From contig DASRFK010000217.1 of NCBI GenBank assembly GCA_035651635.1, positions 39,785 to 103,784 of the forward strand: a stretch of 64,000 nt of DNA, in the 5' to 3' direction. The notes beneath the pieces were generated by a model that saw only the letters and a program-made list of their open reading frames with translations, was not told where the DNA came from and made no database searches. Shown here in pieces: positions 17,501 through 24,922 of this stretch. The position numbers and the translations under genes were made by a program. Position 1 is the stretch's first letter; each line of letters starts with the position of its first letter. Origin of the DNA: JANXQE01 sp035651635 (GTDB lineage Bacteria > Verrucomicrobiota > Verrucomicrobiia > Limisphaerales > UBA8199).

Positions 17501-17894
17501 CATGCAAAACCGCGAAGCCGAGGTAATCCCGCGGATGTCCGGCCTGCAGCGGGTCACCTGGCCCAAACGGGTTGTCTGGAAGGAGAATGACAATTTCATT
17601 CACCCGCGCTTTTACTGGCTGGAACGCGTCGCCGGCGACACCAATGCGGAGACGGTTTATGCCGCGCATGTTGAAGGTCAGACCATCACCATCGAAACGC
17701 CCGCCTCGGGCAAAGTGACGCTGCGCCTTTCCGATCAACTGGTCGACCTCGACCAACCGGTGCGCGTCGTTGCGGGTGGACGAACGCTTTTTGAAGGACC
17801 CGTTTCCCGTTCGCTGTCGGTCATGGCGCAGTCGTTGCGGGAGCGTGCCGACCCAGAGCTTGTCGCGACCGCGCTACTGCCGGTCTCGTGGTGA
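14550..17894 (+). CDS. Large secreted protein: CBM9-like + transglutaminase-like + alpha/beta-hydrolase domains
   Basis: 1114 residues from the ATG at 14550, which begins a signal peptide (MWIPKSFGPAAFSIVLCL, cleavage near IPAA). Domain order: residues about 45-265 resemble the CBM9-like sugar-binding fold (IQVDGKLDEAAWMTAPWT, then LWDDDYLYLAAELEEP, FEVFIDPKG); about 350-600 contain a transglutaminase-like core with Cys519 (GKATCTGLAI), His552 (GNHTWVEIW) and Asp568; about 800-1010 form an alpha/beta-hydrolase of the PHB-depolymerase/esterase type with LHGGG, Ser896 (GYSAGG), Asp944 and His983. All three hydrolase residues and the Cys-His pair are present, so both catalytic cores could be active. 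It probably works in the periplasm or on the surface on polymers. This combination is not one I know. Confidence 0.82.
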   Translation: MWIPKSFGPAAFSIVLCLSASPARIPAADFTDWQEHMQPITPRSYVCRRASTPIQVDGKLDEAAWMTAPWTEAFVDIQGSSKPQPRLRTRAKLLWDDDYLYLAAELEEPHVWATLTNHDSVIFRDPDFEVFIDPKGETEPYYEFEMNALNTTWDLLLDKPYQDGGKPHNEWEISGAKTAVSVQGTLNEPGDKDQGWTLELAFPWKALSEHARHAGAPLDGEQWRIDFSRVEWQITTTNGVYRKVPNQPEDNWVWSPTGVIDMHRPEMWGVLQFTTNSSSENITASAPAGRTAHHLVLGVYYAQRDFWKQHQRWATNLAELETVGWKLPEPSPDTKAPLLESSPDGYTCASTFTENGQTHVWRVRQDRLLKLDQRLPLESDKFVAEAAAQFGDAGRRAAYFLLDNMPPADRATLSCEFLIEDVRYALEARNRFPWAKTVPERLFLNDVLPYASLDEPRDLWRAQFFNLAGELVRDCKSASDAAQALNRDLFKRINVHYNLGRKRNNQGPLESIEEGKATCTGLAIILVDACRAVGVPARIAAVPEWSDKKGNHTWVEIWDGDWFFTGADEYDAKGLNRAWFNNDAARTARSDNPLNQVYATSWRRTGQYFPMAWALASREVNGVNVSGRYAALPLSTNSTTTIVHVRLRQKREGERLVAEVEMRDPNDQLIAHDKTRGWTADLNDMPDFTLPAGAAQVTFRFIAGAEAREQTVPCASCANSHTLDFSWDQLAPTPASVLETEAWLAKPSGERSRPPEVAISSKDVPRLSALLWGDLLKTQAGSAANELSGKQIVIEGKSLKWMEKNFGDAPNGKHSLWITLHGGGQGTEEENDRNWKGYYGRYEFPPGSINVAPRAPANTWDMWHVPWVDGLLDRLIADMVLARGVDPNRVYLIGYSAGGDGVYQLAPRMADRFAAATMCAGHPNAVTPEGLRNLPFFLYMGGEDSAYHRNTVVREFSAKIDALQAADPEGYSHRLTVYPGLQHNMQNREAEVIPRMSGLQRVTWPKRVVWKENDNFIHPRFYWLERVAGDTNAETVYAAHVEGQTITIETPASGKVTLRLSDQLVDLDQPVRVVAGGRTLFEGPVSRSLSVMAQSLRERADPELVATALLPVSW

Positions 17895-17968
17895 AGACTC
17901 GGTTCGACCAATGATGCCGCCGCTCGCTGGTTAAGGAACCAAACCTATCACCAGCCCCTGCCTGACTG

Positions 17969-19114
17969 ATGTTGCTCACATTCATTTTCATTGGCGTGAT
18001 CAGTGTGTTCCTGGCGATGAGCCTGGGCGCGCTGTTCCACCTGCAATGGGTGCGGCCATTGCCCACACCGATCCTACTCGACGGAACTGGAGGCCCCGCC
18101 CGCTGTTCCGTGGTGATTGCTGCTCGCGATGAGCAACCGCGCATCGAACAAACTGTCCGCCACCTGCTCGCGCAGCAGCACGTTCAGGTTGAGGTGATAA
18201 CAGTCGACGATCGCTCCAGCGATGGCACAGGTGAGATCCTGAAGTTGTTGTCCAAGGAGGACCCCCGCCTGCGCATCATCCGGGTGGACCGGCTGCCAGA
18301 CGGATGGTTAGGAAAGTGCCACGCCTGCCACTTGGGCGCCCAAGCCGCTACCGGTAACTGGATACTATTTACTGACGCCGATTGCTGGTTGAAGCCCGAG
18401 GTCCTGGCCCGCGCGCTCAGCGTGGCCGAGCGCGAGGGTGCGGATCACATTGCGCTCACGCCCGGGTTGGCGACGAGCTCGCTGGGAACCCGCGCCTGGC
18501 ATTTGGCTTTTTTGATCAGCATGTCGAACTGGATTTCCGGGGTGAATCGCGATCGGCCGAGGGCCTATTTCGGTTTGGGAGCATTCAACCTGGTGCGCGC
18601 CTCCGCCTACGCCGCCAGCGGCGGTTATGAAGCGTTGCGCTTGACGGTGCTGGATGACGTCAAGCTCGGCCTGCTCCTGCGCCGAGCCGGCAAAAAGACG
18701 CGCGCCTTCCTCGGCAGCGGAGACGTCGAATGCCACTGGGGCTCAACGCTGGCGAACATGATCCAGGTCATGGAAAAGAACTACTTTGCGGCCGTTGATT
18801 TCCGGTCCGCGACAGCGTTGGGCGCGAGCCTGGTTGGAATACTGCTTCTCGGCGCCGCGGTGATCGGCCCGCTCACGGGGACAGTGCCGGGCCTGGCGGC
18901 AGGACTCGCGCCATTCTCCTTTGTTTTGCCAGCCTGGTTTATTGCCCGAAAACTCGGCTGGTCCGCGTGGGCGGCGGCATTAACCCCCTTCATCTTTCCT
19001 GTGCTCCTTTACGCTATGCTTAACTCGATCGTAGTCACGCTCTGGCAAGGCGGGGTGCGCTGGCGTGAGACCTTCTACGCGCTCGAGACGCTCCGCAAAG
19101 GCATCCTGCGCTAA
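17969..19114 (+). CDS. Family 2 glycosyltransferase, membrane-bound
   Basis: 381 residues. One membrane helix at the N-terminus, a GT-A domain at residues 45-265, and three or four helices at the C-terminus. Catalytic marks: SVVIAARDE, VDDRSSDGT, the DADC variant of the DxD metal motif, and a base region with TVLDDVKLGLLLRRAGK. The layout with GKCHACHLGAQAATG is like HpnB/CrtQ-type glycosyltransferases that act on hopanoid or carotenoid lipids, but no hopanoid or carotenoid gene is close. It follows the large secreted protein by 74 bases on the same strand and may share its transcript. Confidence 0.85.
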   Translation: MLLTFIFIGVISVFLAMSLGALFHLQWVRPLPTPILLDGTGGPARCSVVIAARDEQPRIEQTVRHLLAQQHVQVEVITVDDRSSDGTGEILKLLSKEDPRLRIIRVDRLPDGWLGKCHACHLGAQAATGNWILFTDADCWLKPEVLARALSVAEREGADHIALTPGLATSSLGTRAWHLAFLISMSNWISGVNRDRPRAYFGLGAFNLVRASAYAASGGYEALRLTVLDDVKLGLLLRRAGKKTRAFLGSGDVECHWGSTLANMIQVMEKNYFAAVDFRSATALGASLVGILLLGAAVIGPLTGTVPGLAAGLAPFSFVLPAWFIARKLGWSAWAAALTPFIFPVLLYAMLNSIVVTLWQGGVRWRETFYALETLRKGILR

Positions 19115-19250
19115 GGCCTTGATAAGGGTCCGGCATCGTAGCCGGATAATCTCTAGTCATAAAAATGATTTAGACAATCCCTGGGCTTACGTGCGTCATT
19201 AAGGGTACTGGCGACAACAAAACTGCCTTTAAAATGACCGCCACGACAAT

Positions 19251-19760
19251 GTGACCTCGGCCGAACTTGAGCGTCTGTACGACGAACATGCGCAAGCCCT
19301 GTTTGGGTTTCTAATCAACCTCACGCGCAGCGAGGCAGACACTCGGGATGTGCTCCAGGACGTGTTCTGCAAAATGGCGGCAAATCCCAAACTGTTGGAC
19401 CCGGTGCGGGACGAGCGCGCTTTCCTTTTGCGCCTGGCCCATAACCAGGCAATCGACCTGCTCCGGCGGCGCCAAACTCGCCAAAAGGTTAGCGCTCAGA
19501 TCCAACACGAAGCGGAATCGGTCTTTATCGCGGCGGCCAGCGCTGATGAAGAAACCTTTCGCGCGGAGCTCGGAACCGCTTTAGCGGAACTGCCGTCGGA
19601 GCAACGGGTAGTCGTGCATCTGAGAGTTTGGGAGGGCCTGACCTTCGAAGCCATCGCCGAGCTCCTGGACATTCCACTAAACACCGCCGCGAGCCGGTGC
19701 CGTTATGGTTTAGACAAATTACGCGCCCGCCTGCGTCCCCTTTACGACGAGATCAAATGA
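19251..19760 (+). CDS. ECF-family RNA polymerase sigma factor (second locus)
   Basis: 169 residues. Region 2: LYDEHAQALFGFLINLTR and DTRDVLQDVFCKMAANP; region 4: LAELPSEQRVVVHLRVWEGL with the helix-turn-helix IAELLDIPLNTAASRCRYGLD. The start is taken as the GTG at 19251; a six-codon reading frame (ATG at 19234, MTATTM) ends with TGA right across this GTG, so initiation could be coupled. No clear ribosome binding site. The 3' end overlaps the anti-sigma gene by ATGA (19757-19760). It is not a close copy of the 9302-9940 sigma factor. Confidence 0.88.
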   Translation: MTSAELERLYDEHAQALFGFLINLTRSEADTRDVLQDVFCKMAANPKLLDPVRDERAFLLRLAHNQAIDLLRRRQTRQKVSAQIQHEAESVFIAAASADEETFRAELGTALAELPSEQRVVVHLRVWEGLTFEAIAELLDIPLNTAASRCRYGLDKLRARLRPLYDEIK

Positions 19761-20185
19761 ACAACGAAGACTTTGAGAAACAACTCAGCCCCGTTCCTTT
19801 CAAGCAGATTCCAGCGGGGTGGCGGCGGGACATTCTGGAAGCCGCTGAGGCCGCCCGCAGGCCTGCTGCGTCGCCGCGGGAGGATTCCGCTCACCGCGCC
19901 GGCCTGTTTTGGTGGAAGGCCTGGTTATGGCCGCGTCCGCTGGCCTGGGGAAGCCTGGCGTTCGTTTGGCTGCTCATTTTAGGCGCGAATCTGGGCACTC
20001 GAGGCTCGGACAGCGGCACGCTTCAGGGCCAAACCGTTGCCCACGCTCCTCACACCACCACACTCTCCGAGCAGCGCGCTCTGCTTTCGCAACTGCTCGA
20101 TTCTTCACGGCCTTTGGCCGGCCCGATGGAGGCTACGCCGTCCCGACGCCGAAGCGATCGTCGGCTGGAAGACCTGGCCGCGTAA
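19757..20185 (+). CDS. Membrane protein in anti-sigma position (second locus)
   Basis: 142 residues from the ATG at 19757, overlapping the sigma stop codon. Residues 1-55 are cytoplasmic, one membrane helix lies near 60-80 (PLAWGSLAFVWLLILGANLG), and the rest is exported. Unlike the first locus no His-x3-Cys-x2-Cys zinc motif is present, so it would be a zinc-independent inhibitor. Function is inferred from the overlap and topology. The N-terminal FKQIPAGWRRDILEAA segment may be the sigma contact helix. It is followed after 18 bases by a gene for another membrane protein. Confidence 0.72.
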   Translation: MNNEDFEKQLSPVPFKQIPAGWRRDILEAAEAARRPAASPREDSAHRAGLFWWKAWLWPRPLAWGSLAFVWLLILGANLGTRGSDSGTLQGQTVAHAPHTTTLSEQRALLSQLLDSSRPLAGPMEATPSRRRSDRRLEDLAA

Positions 20186-20203
20186 GTTTCGCTCGACCGT
20201 ATT

Positions 20204-21649
20204 TTGAATACATCTCCCAAAACCCCACCGGAGGGCTCCGCCGGACGGAGCCCGAAAGCCTCAATAGTTCTCTTCGTCGTGGCCGCCCTGGCAACGCTGG
20301 TAGCAGTCTTTTATACCATCGAGAACTGGCGCGGGCGACGTGCCTGGCAAGCCTGTCGGAAGGAACTCCTCGCACGCGGCGAGCAGCTGGATCCGGAAGC
20401 GTTCATGCCGCCGCCGGTGCCTGACGACCAGAATTTTATCAAAGTGGGACCCATCGAGACCTGGTTCCGCAGAGATATCACAGATACCAATGCGCTGGCC
20501 TCCATGCCGCGCTTGCCCGACGGGCTGAAGTCACGGCCGCCTTCGATGGCCGAGCTCAAGGATTGGACCCTCTTCGCTAATGCTTTTCAACCGGGATCCG
20601 ATTTTCCGCTCACGGATCGCACCGGCACTCCGGCTGCAGCGTTGCTCAAATGGTTTGGAAGGTACGATCAGGGTCTGGCGGCTCTGTATGAAGCGGCGGA
20701 GCGAAAAAGCGCTCGCTTCAACGCCGATTACGCGCGCGGTGTGGAGATGGAGGTCCCCAACTACGTCGCCGCCCGGGCGGTGGCTCAAGCGGTTGCCGCA
20801 CACGCAGAGGCGAGTCTCCTGATTGGGAAGCCCGAGGAAGCCTGGCGTGACCTGAAGGTCATCGATCACATGGCAACAACCTTCCGGTCCAGCCCAACGC
20901 TTGTGGGCACGATGATCGGGGTGGCGGTAGCCGGCTTCTATGATGACATCGTGCGACAGGGCTTGGCGGATCACCTGTGGCAACAAGCTCAATTGGCTGA
21001 AATTCAACAGCAGGCCAAGGGCTTCGATTTTATTTCTGACTATAATCGCGCTATGCGCGGAGGCGAGATGGCCAACATCCTGCAGTTCCTCCGGGTCGCC
21101 TCCCGGGCAAAGCTCTTGGACGTGCTAGGCGTCAACAAGGGTTGGGATAAGGTTGAGGACGCGCTTTTCTATCGATTGGCTCCGCGGGGGTGGCTCGAAC
21201 AGAATATGGCCCGGTACGCCCGGCTCGTCTCCGACGCGATGCAATCTGTCGACGTTCCCGCCGGCCGCGTATATCCGGCAAAGTCCCATGACCTCGAAGC
21301 CCGCATTTACAGCGAAGTAACCCACACGCCCTATCATTATATCCTGGCGTGCGTGGTTCCAAACATGGTCAAGGCGCTTCAACGAGTGACCGAGCGTCAG
21401 GCGCAGGCGAATCTCACGACAGTCGCCTGCGGCCTGGAGCGATTTCGCTCTGAACAAGGAGCGTACCCCGCTGCCTTAGGGGATCTGGTTCCAAAGCACC
21501 TCAGCAAGCTGCCCTGCGACCCCGTGACCGGCGGGGCGCTCAAATACCGGAGAACTGACGACGGCCGTTGCGTGGTCTACTCGCTGGGCTGGGATCTAGT
21601 GGACGACGGCGGAGCCGAAGGCGATTGGGCGTGGAACTCGCCCCAATGA
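20204..21649 (+). CDS. Membrane-anchored helical protein with pseudopilin-like C-terminal motif
   Basis: 481 residues from a TTG at 20204, placed because the membrane anchor (residues 20-42) lies just after it and the next Met is inside the mature region. The long exported part is helical; EASLLIGKPEEAWRDLKVID followed by TLVGTMIGVAVAGFYDDI resembles the protein at 10146-11414. The last 70 residues (LTTVACGLERFRSEQGAYPA, LPCDPVTGG, CVVYSLGWDLVDDGG) look like the C-terminal half of GspG-type pseudopilins, where YP and YS(L)G(x)D motifs are typical. It is third in a sigma/anti-sigma operon (18-base gap), so likely regulates or is regulated with it. No named family recognised. Confidence 0.75.
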   Translation: MNTSPKTPPEGSAGRSPKASIVLFVVAALATLVAVFYTIENWRGRRAWQACRKELLARGEQLDPEAFMPPPVPDDQNFIKVGPIETWFRRDITDTNALASMPRLPDGLKSRPPSMAELKDWTLFANAFQPGSDFPLTDRTGTPAAALLKWFGRYDQGLAALYEAAERKSARFNADYARGVEMEVPNYVAARAVAQAVAAHAEASLLIGKPEEAWRDLKVIDHMATTFRSSPTLVGTMIGVAVAGFYDDIVRQGLADHLWQQAQLAEIQQQAKGFDFISDYNRAMRGGEMANILQFLRVASRAKLLDVLGVNKGWDKVEDALFYRLAPRGWLEQNMARYARLVSDAMQSVDVPAGRVYPAKSHDLEARIYSEVTHTPYHYILACVVPNMVKALQRVTERQAQANLTTVACGLERFRSEQGAYPAALGDLVPKHLSKLPCDPVTGGALKYRRTDDGRCVVYSLGWDLVDDGGAEGDWAWNSPQ

Positions 21650-21884
21650 TAGCATTGGAAGGATGGTTATCGGTTATCAAGTTATCAGGTTTTGAGGTTA
21701 TTACGGCAGCGCCTTGCCCGCTTAGCCAAACGCGGGGGAAGTCGAGTTTATATTAAAAAGCGTCGCCTGCCTCACCTGGTGACCTGAAAGCTGGATAACC
21801 TTCGACGGCGGACCGCTCGCACTCCTACTCGCCTCACCCTACTTGCGCGGAAAGGCCAGGCGGGCAATGGTCGCCAAGGTGGTC

Positions 21885-22916
21885 ATGAACCTGCCGATAC
21901 AACCTCCTTATGCTCCAATGGAAGCAATGCTGGTCGAGGAGATCCCCACGGGCGACTATTGGCAGTATGAACCTAAGTGGGACGGATTCCGTTGCCTGGT
22001 CTTTCGCGAAGGAAATCAGGTGCAACTGCAATCGAGGTCCGGCCAGGACTTGACTCGCTATTTTCCGGAACTGGTCGACGCGTTCTCCAGGCTCAAGTGT
22101 GCTCATTTCGTTTTAGATGGAGAAATCGCCGTTCCAATCGAGGGCCGATTCTCTTTCGACGATTTGTTGCAGCGAATCCATCCGGCCGCCAGCCGAGTGC
22201 AAAGGCTGGCGAGGGAACATCCAGCCATTTTCATCCTGTTTGATTTGTTAGTGACTGAGACCGGCAAAAGGGTGGTCGACCAACCGCTCGGCGAAAGACG
22301 GCCCCTGCTGGAGGCATTCGCGGCCAAATGTTTGAAAGGCCACAAACAAATCCGGCTTTCCCCCGCGACCACCGAACTCGCCCAGGCCAAGCATTGGTTC
22401 AAAACGGTCGGCGGCGATCTCGACGGAATTGTCGCCAAGCGACTGGACCTGCCCTATCAATCCGGCGAACGCGCGGGAATGCAGAAGATAAAACAACAGC
22501 GCACAGCCGACTGCGTGGTTGGCGGATTTCGTTATGCCTCCAATTCCAAAGTGATCGGTTCATTGCTTCTGGGCCTCTACAACGCCGAGGGATTGTTGGA
22601 CCACGTTGGCTTTTGCTCCGGGCTGACGACCGAAGACCGGAAGTCGCTCACAACAAAGCTGGAGCCGCTCATCGAACCCCCTGGGTTCACAGGCCACGCA
22701 CCGGGCGGCTTAAGCCGCTGGAGCACCAAACGCTCGATGGAATGGCAACCACTCAAACCGAAGCTAGTGGTGGAGGTCAGTTACGACCATTTCACCGGAG
22801 GGAGGTTTCGGCATGGAACCAAACTTATCCGCTGGCGTCCGGACAAAGCGCCCGGCCAATGCCAGATGGACCAGGTGCTGCGAACCAGGACCAGCAGGTC
22901 GCTCGCCTTGCTCTGA
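21885..22916 (+). CDS. ATP-dependent DNA ligase, LigC type
   Basis: 343 residues from the ATG at 21885, which has AAGGTGG just upstream and matches the MxLPxxPP(x)xPM start of LigC proteins; an ATG at 21867 is the alternative. Motif I is EPKWDGFR, with the Lys that takes AMP; SRSGQDLTRYFPE is motif Ia, LDGEI motif III, DLDGIVAKR motif IV and GMQKIKQQR motif V region. The C-terminal OB-fold ends in ELKPKLVVEVSYDHF-like sequence. LigC-type ligases serve backup end joining or base-excision repair. No Ku, LigD polymerase or nuclease gene is in the window. The replicative NAD-dependent ligase should be elsewhere. Confidence 0.9.
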   Translation: MNLPIQPPYAPMEAMLVEEIPTGDYWQYEPKWDGFRCLVFREGNQVQLQSRSGQDLTRYFPELVDAFSRLKCAHFVLDGEIAVPIEGRFSFDDLLQRIHPAASRVQRLAREHPAIFILFDLLVTETGKRVVDQPLGERRPLLEAFAAKCLKGHKQIRLSPATTELAQAKHWFKTVGGDLDGIVAKRLDLPYQSGERAGMQKIKQQRTADCVVGGFRYASNSKVIGSLLLGLYNAEGLLDHVGFCSGLTTEDRKSLTTKLEPLIEPPGFTGHAPGGLSRWSTKRSMEWQPLKPKLVVEVSYDHFTGGRFRHGTKLIRWRPDKAPGQCQMDQVLRTRTSRSLALL

Positions 22917-23063
22917 GCGAGCGGCCGGCGACGCCCCGATGCTGTGACTTAATACTGACACTCACGCTTGAGGTCAGGCGGGGCGCAGCGCGCTGCTGCG
23001 CATTTCATCCGTACCAGCATATCGCAGAGTCATGTCGCAAAAGTCGGTTCGAGAAGCCTACCA

Positions 23064-23100
23064 GCTGCCGCATAAATGCGGCGTTCCGTCCCTGATGGAG
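23064..23100. repeat. GCTGCCGCATAAATGCGGC palindrome and tail
   Basis: The palindrome followed by GTTCCGTCCCTGATGGAG recurs in degenerate form at 57178-57215 (with the same order and tail), and the palindrome alone occurs twice at 1381-1410. It lies in the 290-base gap after the DNA ligase, where I see no gene. Confidence 0.6.
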
Positions 23101-23206
23101 TGATAAGAGGTGCCTGGCAGGCATTATCGGCCGCAAGAGCCACTTGACAATCAATGGCGCGGGCGGAGATTTGCTCCATCACCAAATTTTACCGGGAAGG
23201 GGCACG

Positions 23207-23410
23207 ATGAAAAAGATAATTGGCCTGCTCTGGTTTATGAGTTTGCTAAGCGGCTGCTCGTGGATCCATCACAAAGATGACGCCGACTCAACCCGCAGTT
23301 CGGGGTGGATCGGCGGACCTGATGCAGGTCCGGGACGCGGAACGACCGGCGTGGGTTCGGGCGCGGATTCCGGCCGCGGCATTACCGGCAGCGACGCGGC
23401 GCCCCCCTAA
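23207..23410 (+). CDS. Small Gly-rich lipoprotein
   Basis: 67 residues from the ATG at 23207, preceded by GGAAGGGG. The start MKKIIGLLWFMSLLSGCSW is a lipoprotein signal with lipobox LSGC, so the mature form is about 50 residues, rich in Gly, Asp and Ser with no Cys beyond the lipidated one. A similar small lipoprotein is encoded at 41278-41496 (LLAGC lipobox, then Gly/Ser/Thr-rich). Function unknown. Its stop codon overlaps the stop of the convergent neighbour by four bases (CTAA at 23407-23410). Confidence 0.7.
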   Translation: MKKIIGLLWFMSLLSGCSWIHHKDDADSTRSSGWIGGPDAGPGRGTTGVGSGADSGRGITGSDAAPP

Positions 23411-24201
23411 ATTGAGGAGTTGCTGCGGGCAGGTTTCTGCTCGAGCAAGACTTCGCGGGAAGTCACCGTCAAAGTGCCGAGGGCGGCAAGCAAAGGGCTT
23501 TTCGAGTCTCGCTGGGCGCGAACTGAAACCTTGTAAGTGCCGACCGGCAGAGCGCGCCGAAACTCCGTCTCCTGGCCGAAACACACAATCGAGCCATCCT
23601 CGCGCTCAACGCGCCATTGTTGGACTTCGACAGGCGCAGAGGCGCTCTGTCTCCAGGCGACAGTCAGTTGAACCTCGACCTGGTTATTGGTCAATGCTCG
23701 GGCACTGCGAGTCGCTTGCAAGGTCAGGGGTTCCAAGGTCAGGGCCGGTCTGGACGCAGCACTAACAGCAGCCGGGGACGCGGTCTCTCGGGGTAGATCG
23801 ATTTCGACCACATTGGTTATAGGCTTCGTCATCCAGTTCGTCCTAAAGGCGAGCACAGTTGTCCAATTGGTAAGGTTCAGTGTCTGGAAATTCGTTCGGT
23901 AAGCCTGGACAAGGTTGGTTTGGACCGCATCCAGAACAAGAAAGTTGGTCTGCATCCGCGTCACCAGGTTTGTGCGGAACAGGTCGACATAATTGGTGCG
24001 AACTTCGGTGAGCCAGTTGGTGTGGTATTCGGTCACGAAGCGGTTGACCTGCAAGTGGATCTCCGTCGTGTTGGTGATCCACCGATCCACCCAATTGGTG
24101 TGAGTGATCGAACCCCGAGTGGCCTCGCTCGCCTCCAGGCGCTCGGCTCCGCAGGCAAATAGCGATGCGGCCGCGATTAGTCCCGCTGCAACATAATTCA
24201 T
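23407..24201 (-). CDS. Exported Thr-Asn repeat protein, probable lipoprotein
   Basis: 264 residues from the ATG at 24201 (a GTG at 24210 is less likely). The N-terminus AAGLIAAASLFACGAERL has a lipobox-like LFAC. Residues about 33-132 hold a dozen Thr-Asn or His-Thr-Asn steps spaced mostly 7-12 residues apart (THTNWV, YHTNWL, VRTNYV, FRTNLV, MQTNFL, VQTNLV, YRTNFQ, LTNWTT, FRTNWM, PITNVV), each followed by a hydrophobic pair. This regular pattern suggests a fibre or beta-helix-like stack. The C-terminal 100 residues look like a beta-sandwich (VEVQLTVAW, VGTYKVSVRAQ). No family was recognised. It may be a surface or envelope structural protein. Confidence 0.72.
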   Translation of the reverse strand: MNYVAAGLIAAASLFACGAERLEASEATRGSITHTNWVDRWITNTTEIHLQVNRFVTEYHTNWLTEVRTNYVDLFRTNLVTRMQTNFLVLDAVQTNLVQAYRTNFQTLNLTNWTTVLAFRTNWMTKPITNVVEIDLPRETASPAAVSAASRPALTLEPLTLQATRSARALTNNQVEVQLTVAWRQSASAPVEVQQWRVEREDGSIVCFGQETEFRRALPVGTYKVSVRAQRDSKSPLLAALGTLTVTSREVLLEQKPARSNSSI

Positions 24202-24404
24202 CGTGTGCACAAAAGCACCTCAGATGCCAATCGTGAACGATTCACCGCAGATCCGTGCGGTTGCAACCTGCTTTGGGACTGGCCCTTGAGGAAACCGGCC
24301 CCCACAGCATGCGTAAGAACGTGTTGGGAGATCATCGCCTCCGCCGTAGCGAAGCGGAGCTACGTCTTCGATTTGTTCTATTTTCCGCCTTGTTACCTCG
24401 CCAG

Positions 24405-24725
24405 CTACTGTACCCGGTCCTTTTCAGACCTGGGCCTCAACTCGGCAACGGTAGCGCCCCAGCCGCCGAATAATGCGTGGTCGTCCGAGAATGAAATCAC
24501 GTCCGGATGACGCGCGAGAATGGCTCGCACGGTCTGACGCAACTGCCCGATCCCTTTGCCATGGATAATTCGGACGCGGAAAATCCCCCGTTGGCGGCAG
24601 GCGTCAAGATAGTCCGCAACGAGTTCCTTTACCTGGCGCGGCTGAAAGGTGTGCAAGTCAAGAACGCCGTTGATCGGAACCTCGAGTGGCTCATCCACGC
24701 ATAGCAGGGTAATCCATCCCTTCAC
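24405..24725 (-). CDS. Smr-domain protein
   Basis: 106 residues; a GTG at 24725 is the start as no ATG precedes the domain. LDLHTFQPRQVKELVADYLD and VRIIHGKGIGQLRQTV are the DLHG-like and HGKG(xG) motifs of the small MutS-related (Smr) nuclease-like domain, followed by VRAILARHPDVISF. Stand-alone Smr proteins occur widely; some cut nucleic acids or act in ribosome rescue (the SmrB type). The first motif reads LDLHTF rather than DLHG, so activity is uncertain. The 24202-24404 gap before the TN-repeat gene holds nothing I recognise. Confidence 0.85.
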   Translation of the reverse strand: MKGWITLLCVDEPLEVPINGVLDLHTFQPRQVKELVADYLDACRQRGIFRVRIIHGKGIGQLRQTVRAILARHPDVISFSDDHALFGGWGATVAELRPRSEKDRVQ

Positions 24726-24922
24726 CGGCGGACAAGCGTGGGCAGCGCCGATTACCGATTGAGCGCAAGGTGAATTTTTGTCGCGCTGACTCGGACATTA
24801 GATGTAGAGTTCTGCGATAGCGATCGGCCGGTGTTCGACAAGCCTTTTGCGATCGCGATCATCACTCCGTCCCAATTCTTGAAGAACATCAGAGGCTAAT
24901 CGCGGCCAAGCGCAGTATTTAT

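Noticed and set aside
22328..23095. 255-codon plus-strand frame running from inside the ligase gene into the gap
   Set aside because: Shadow frame with no domain features; the ligase motifs are in the other frame.
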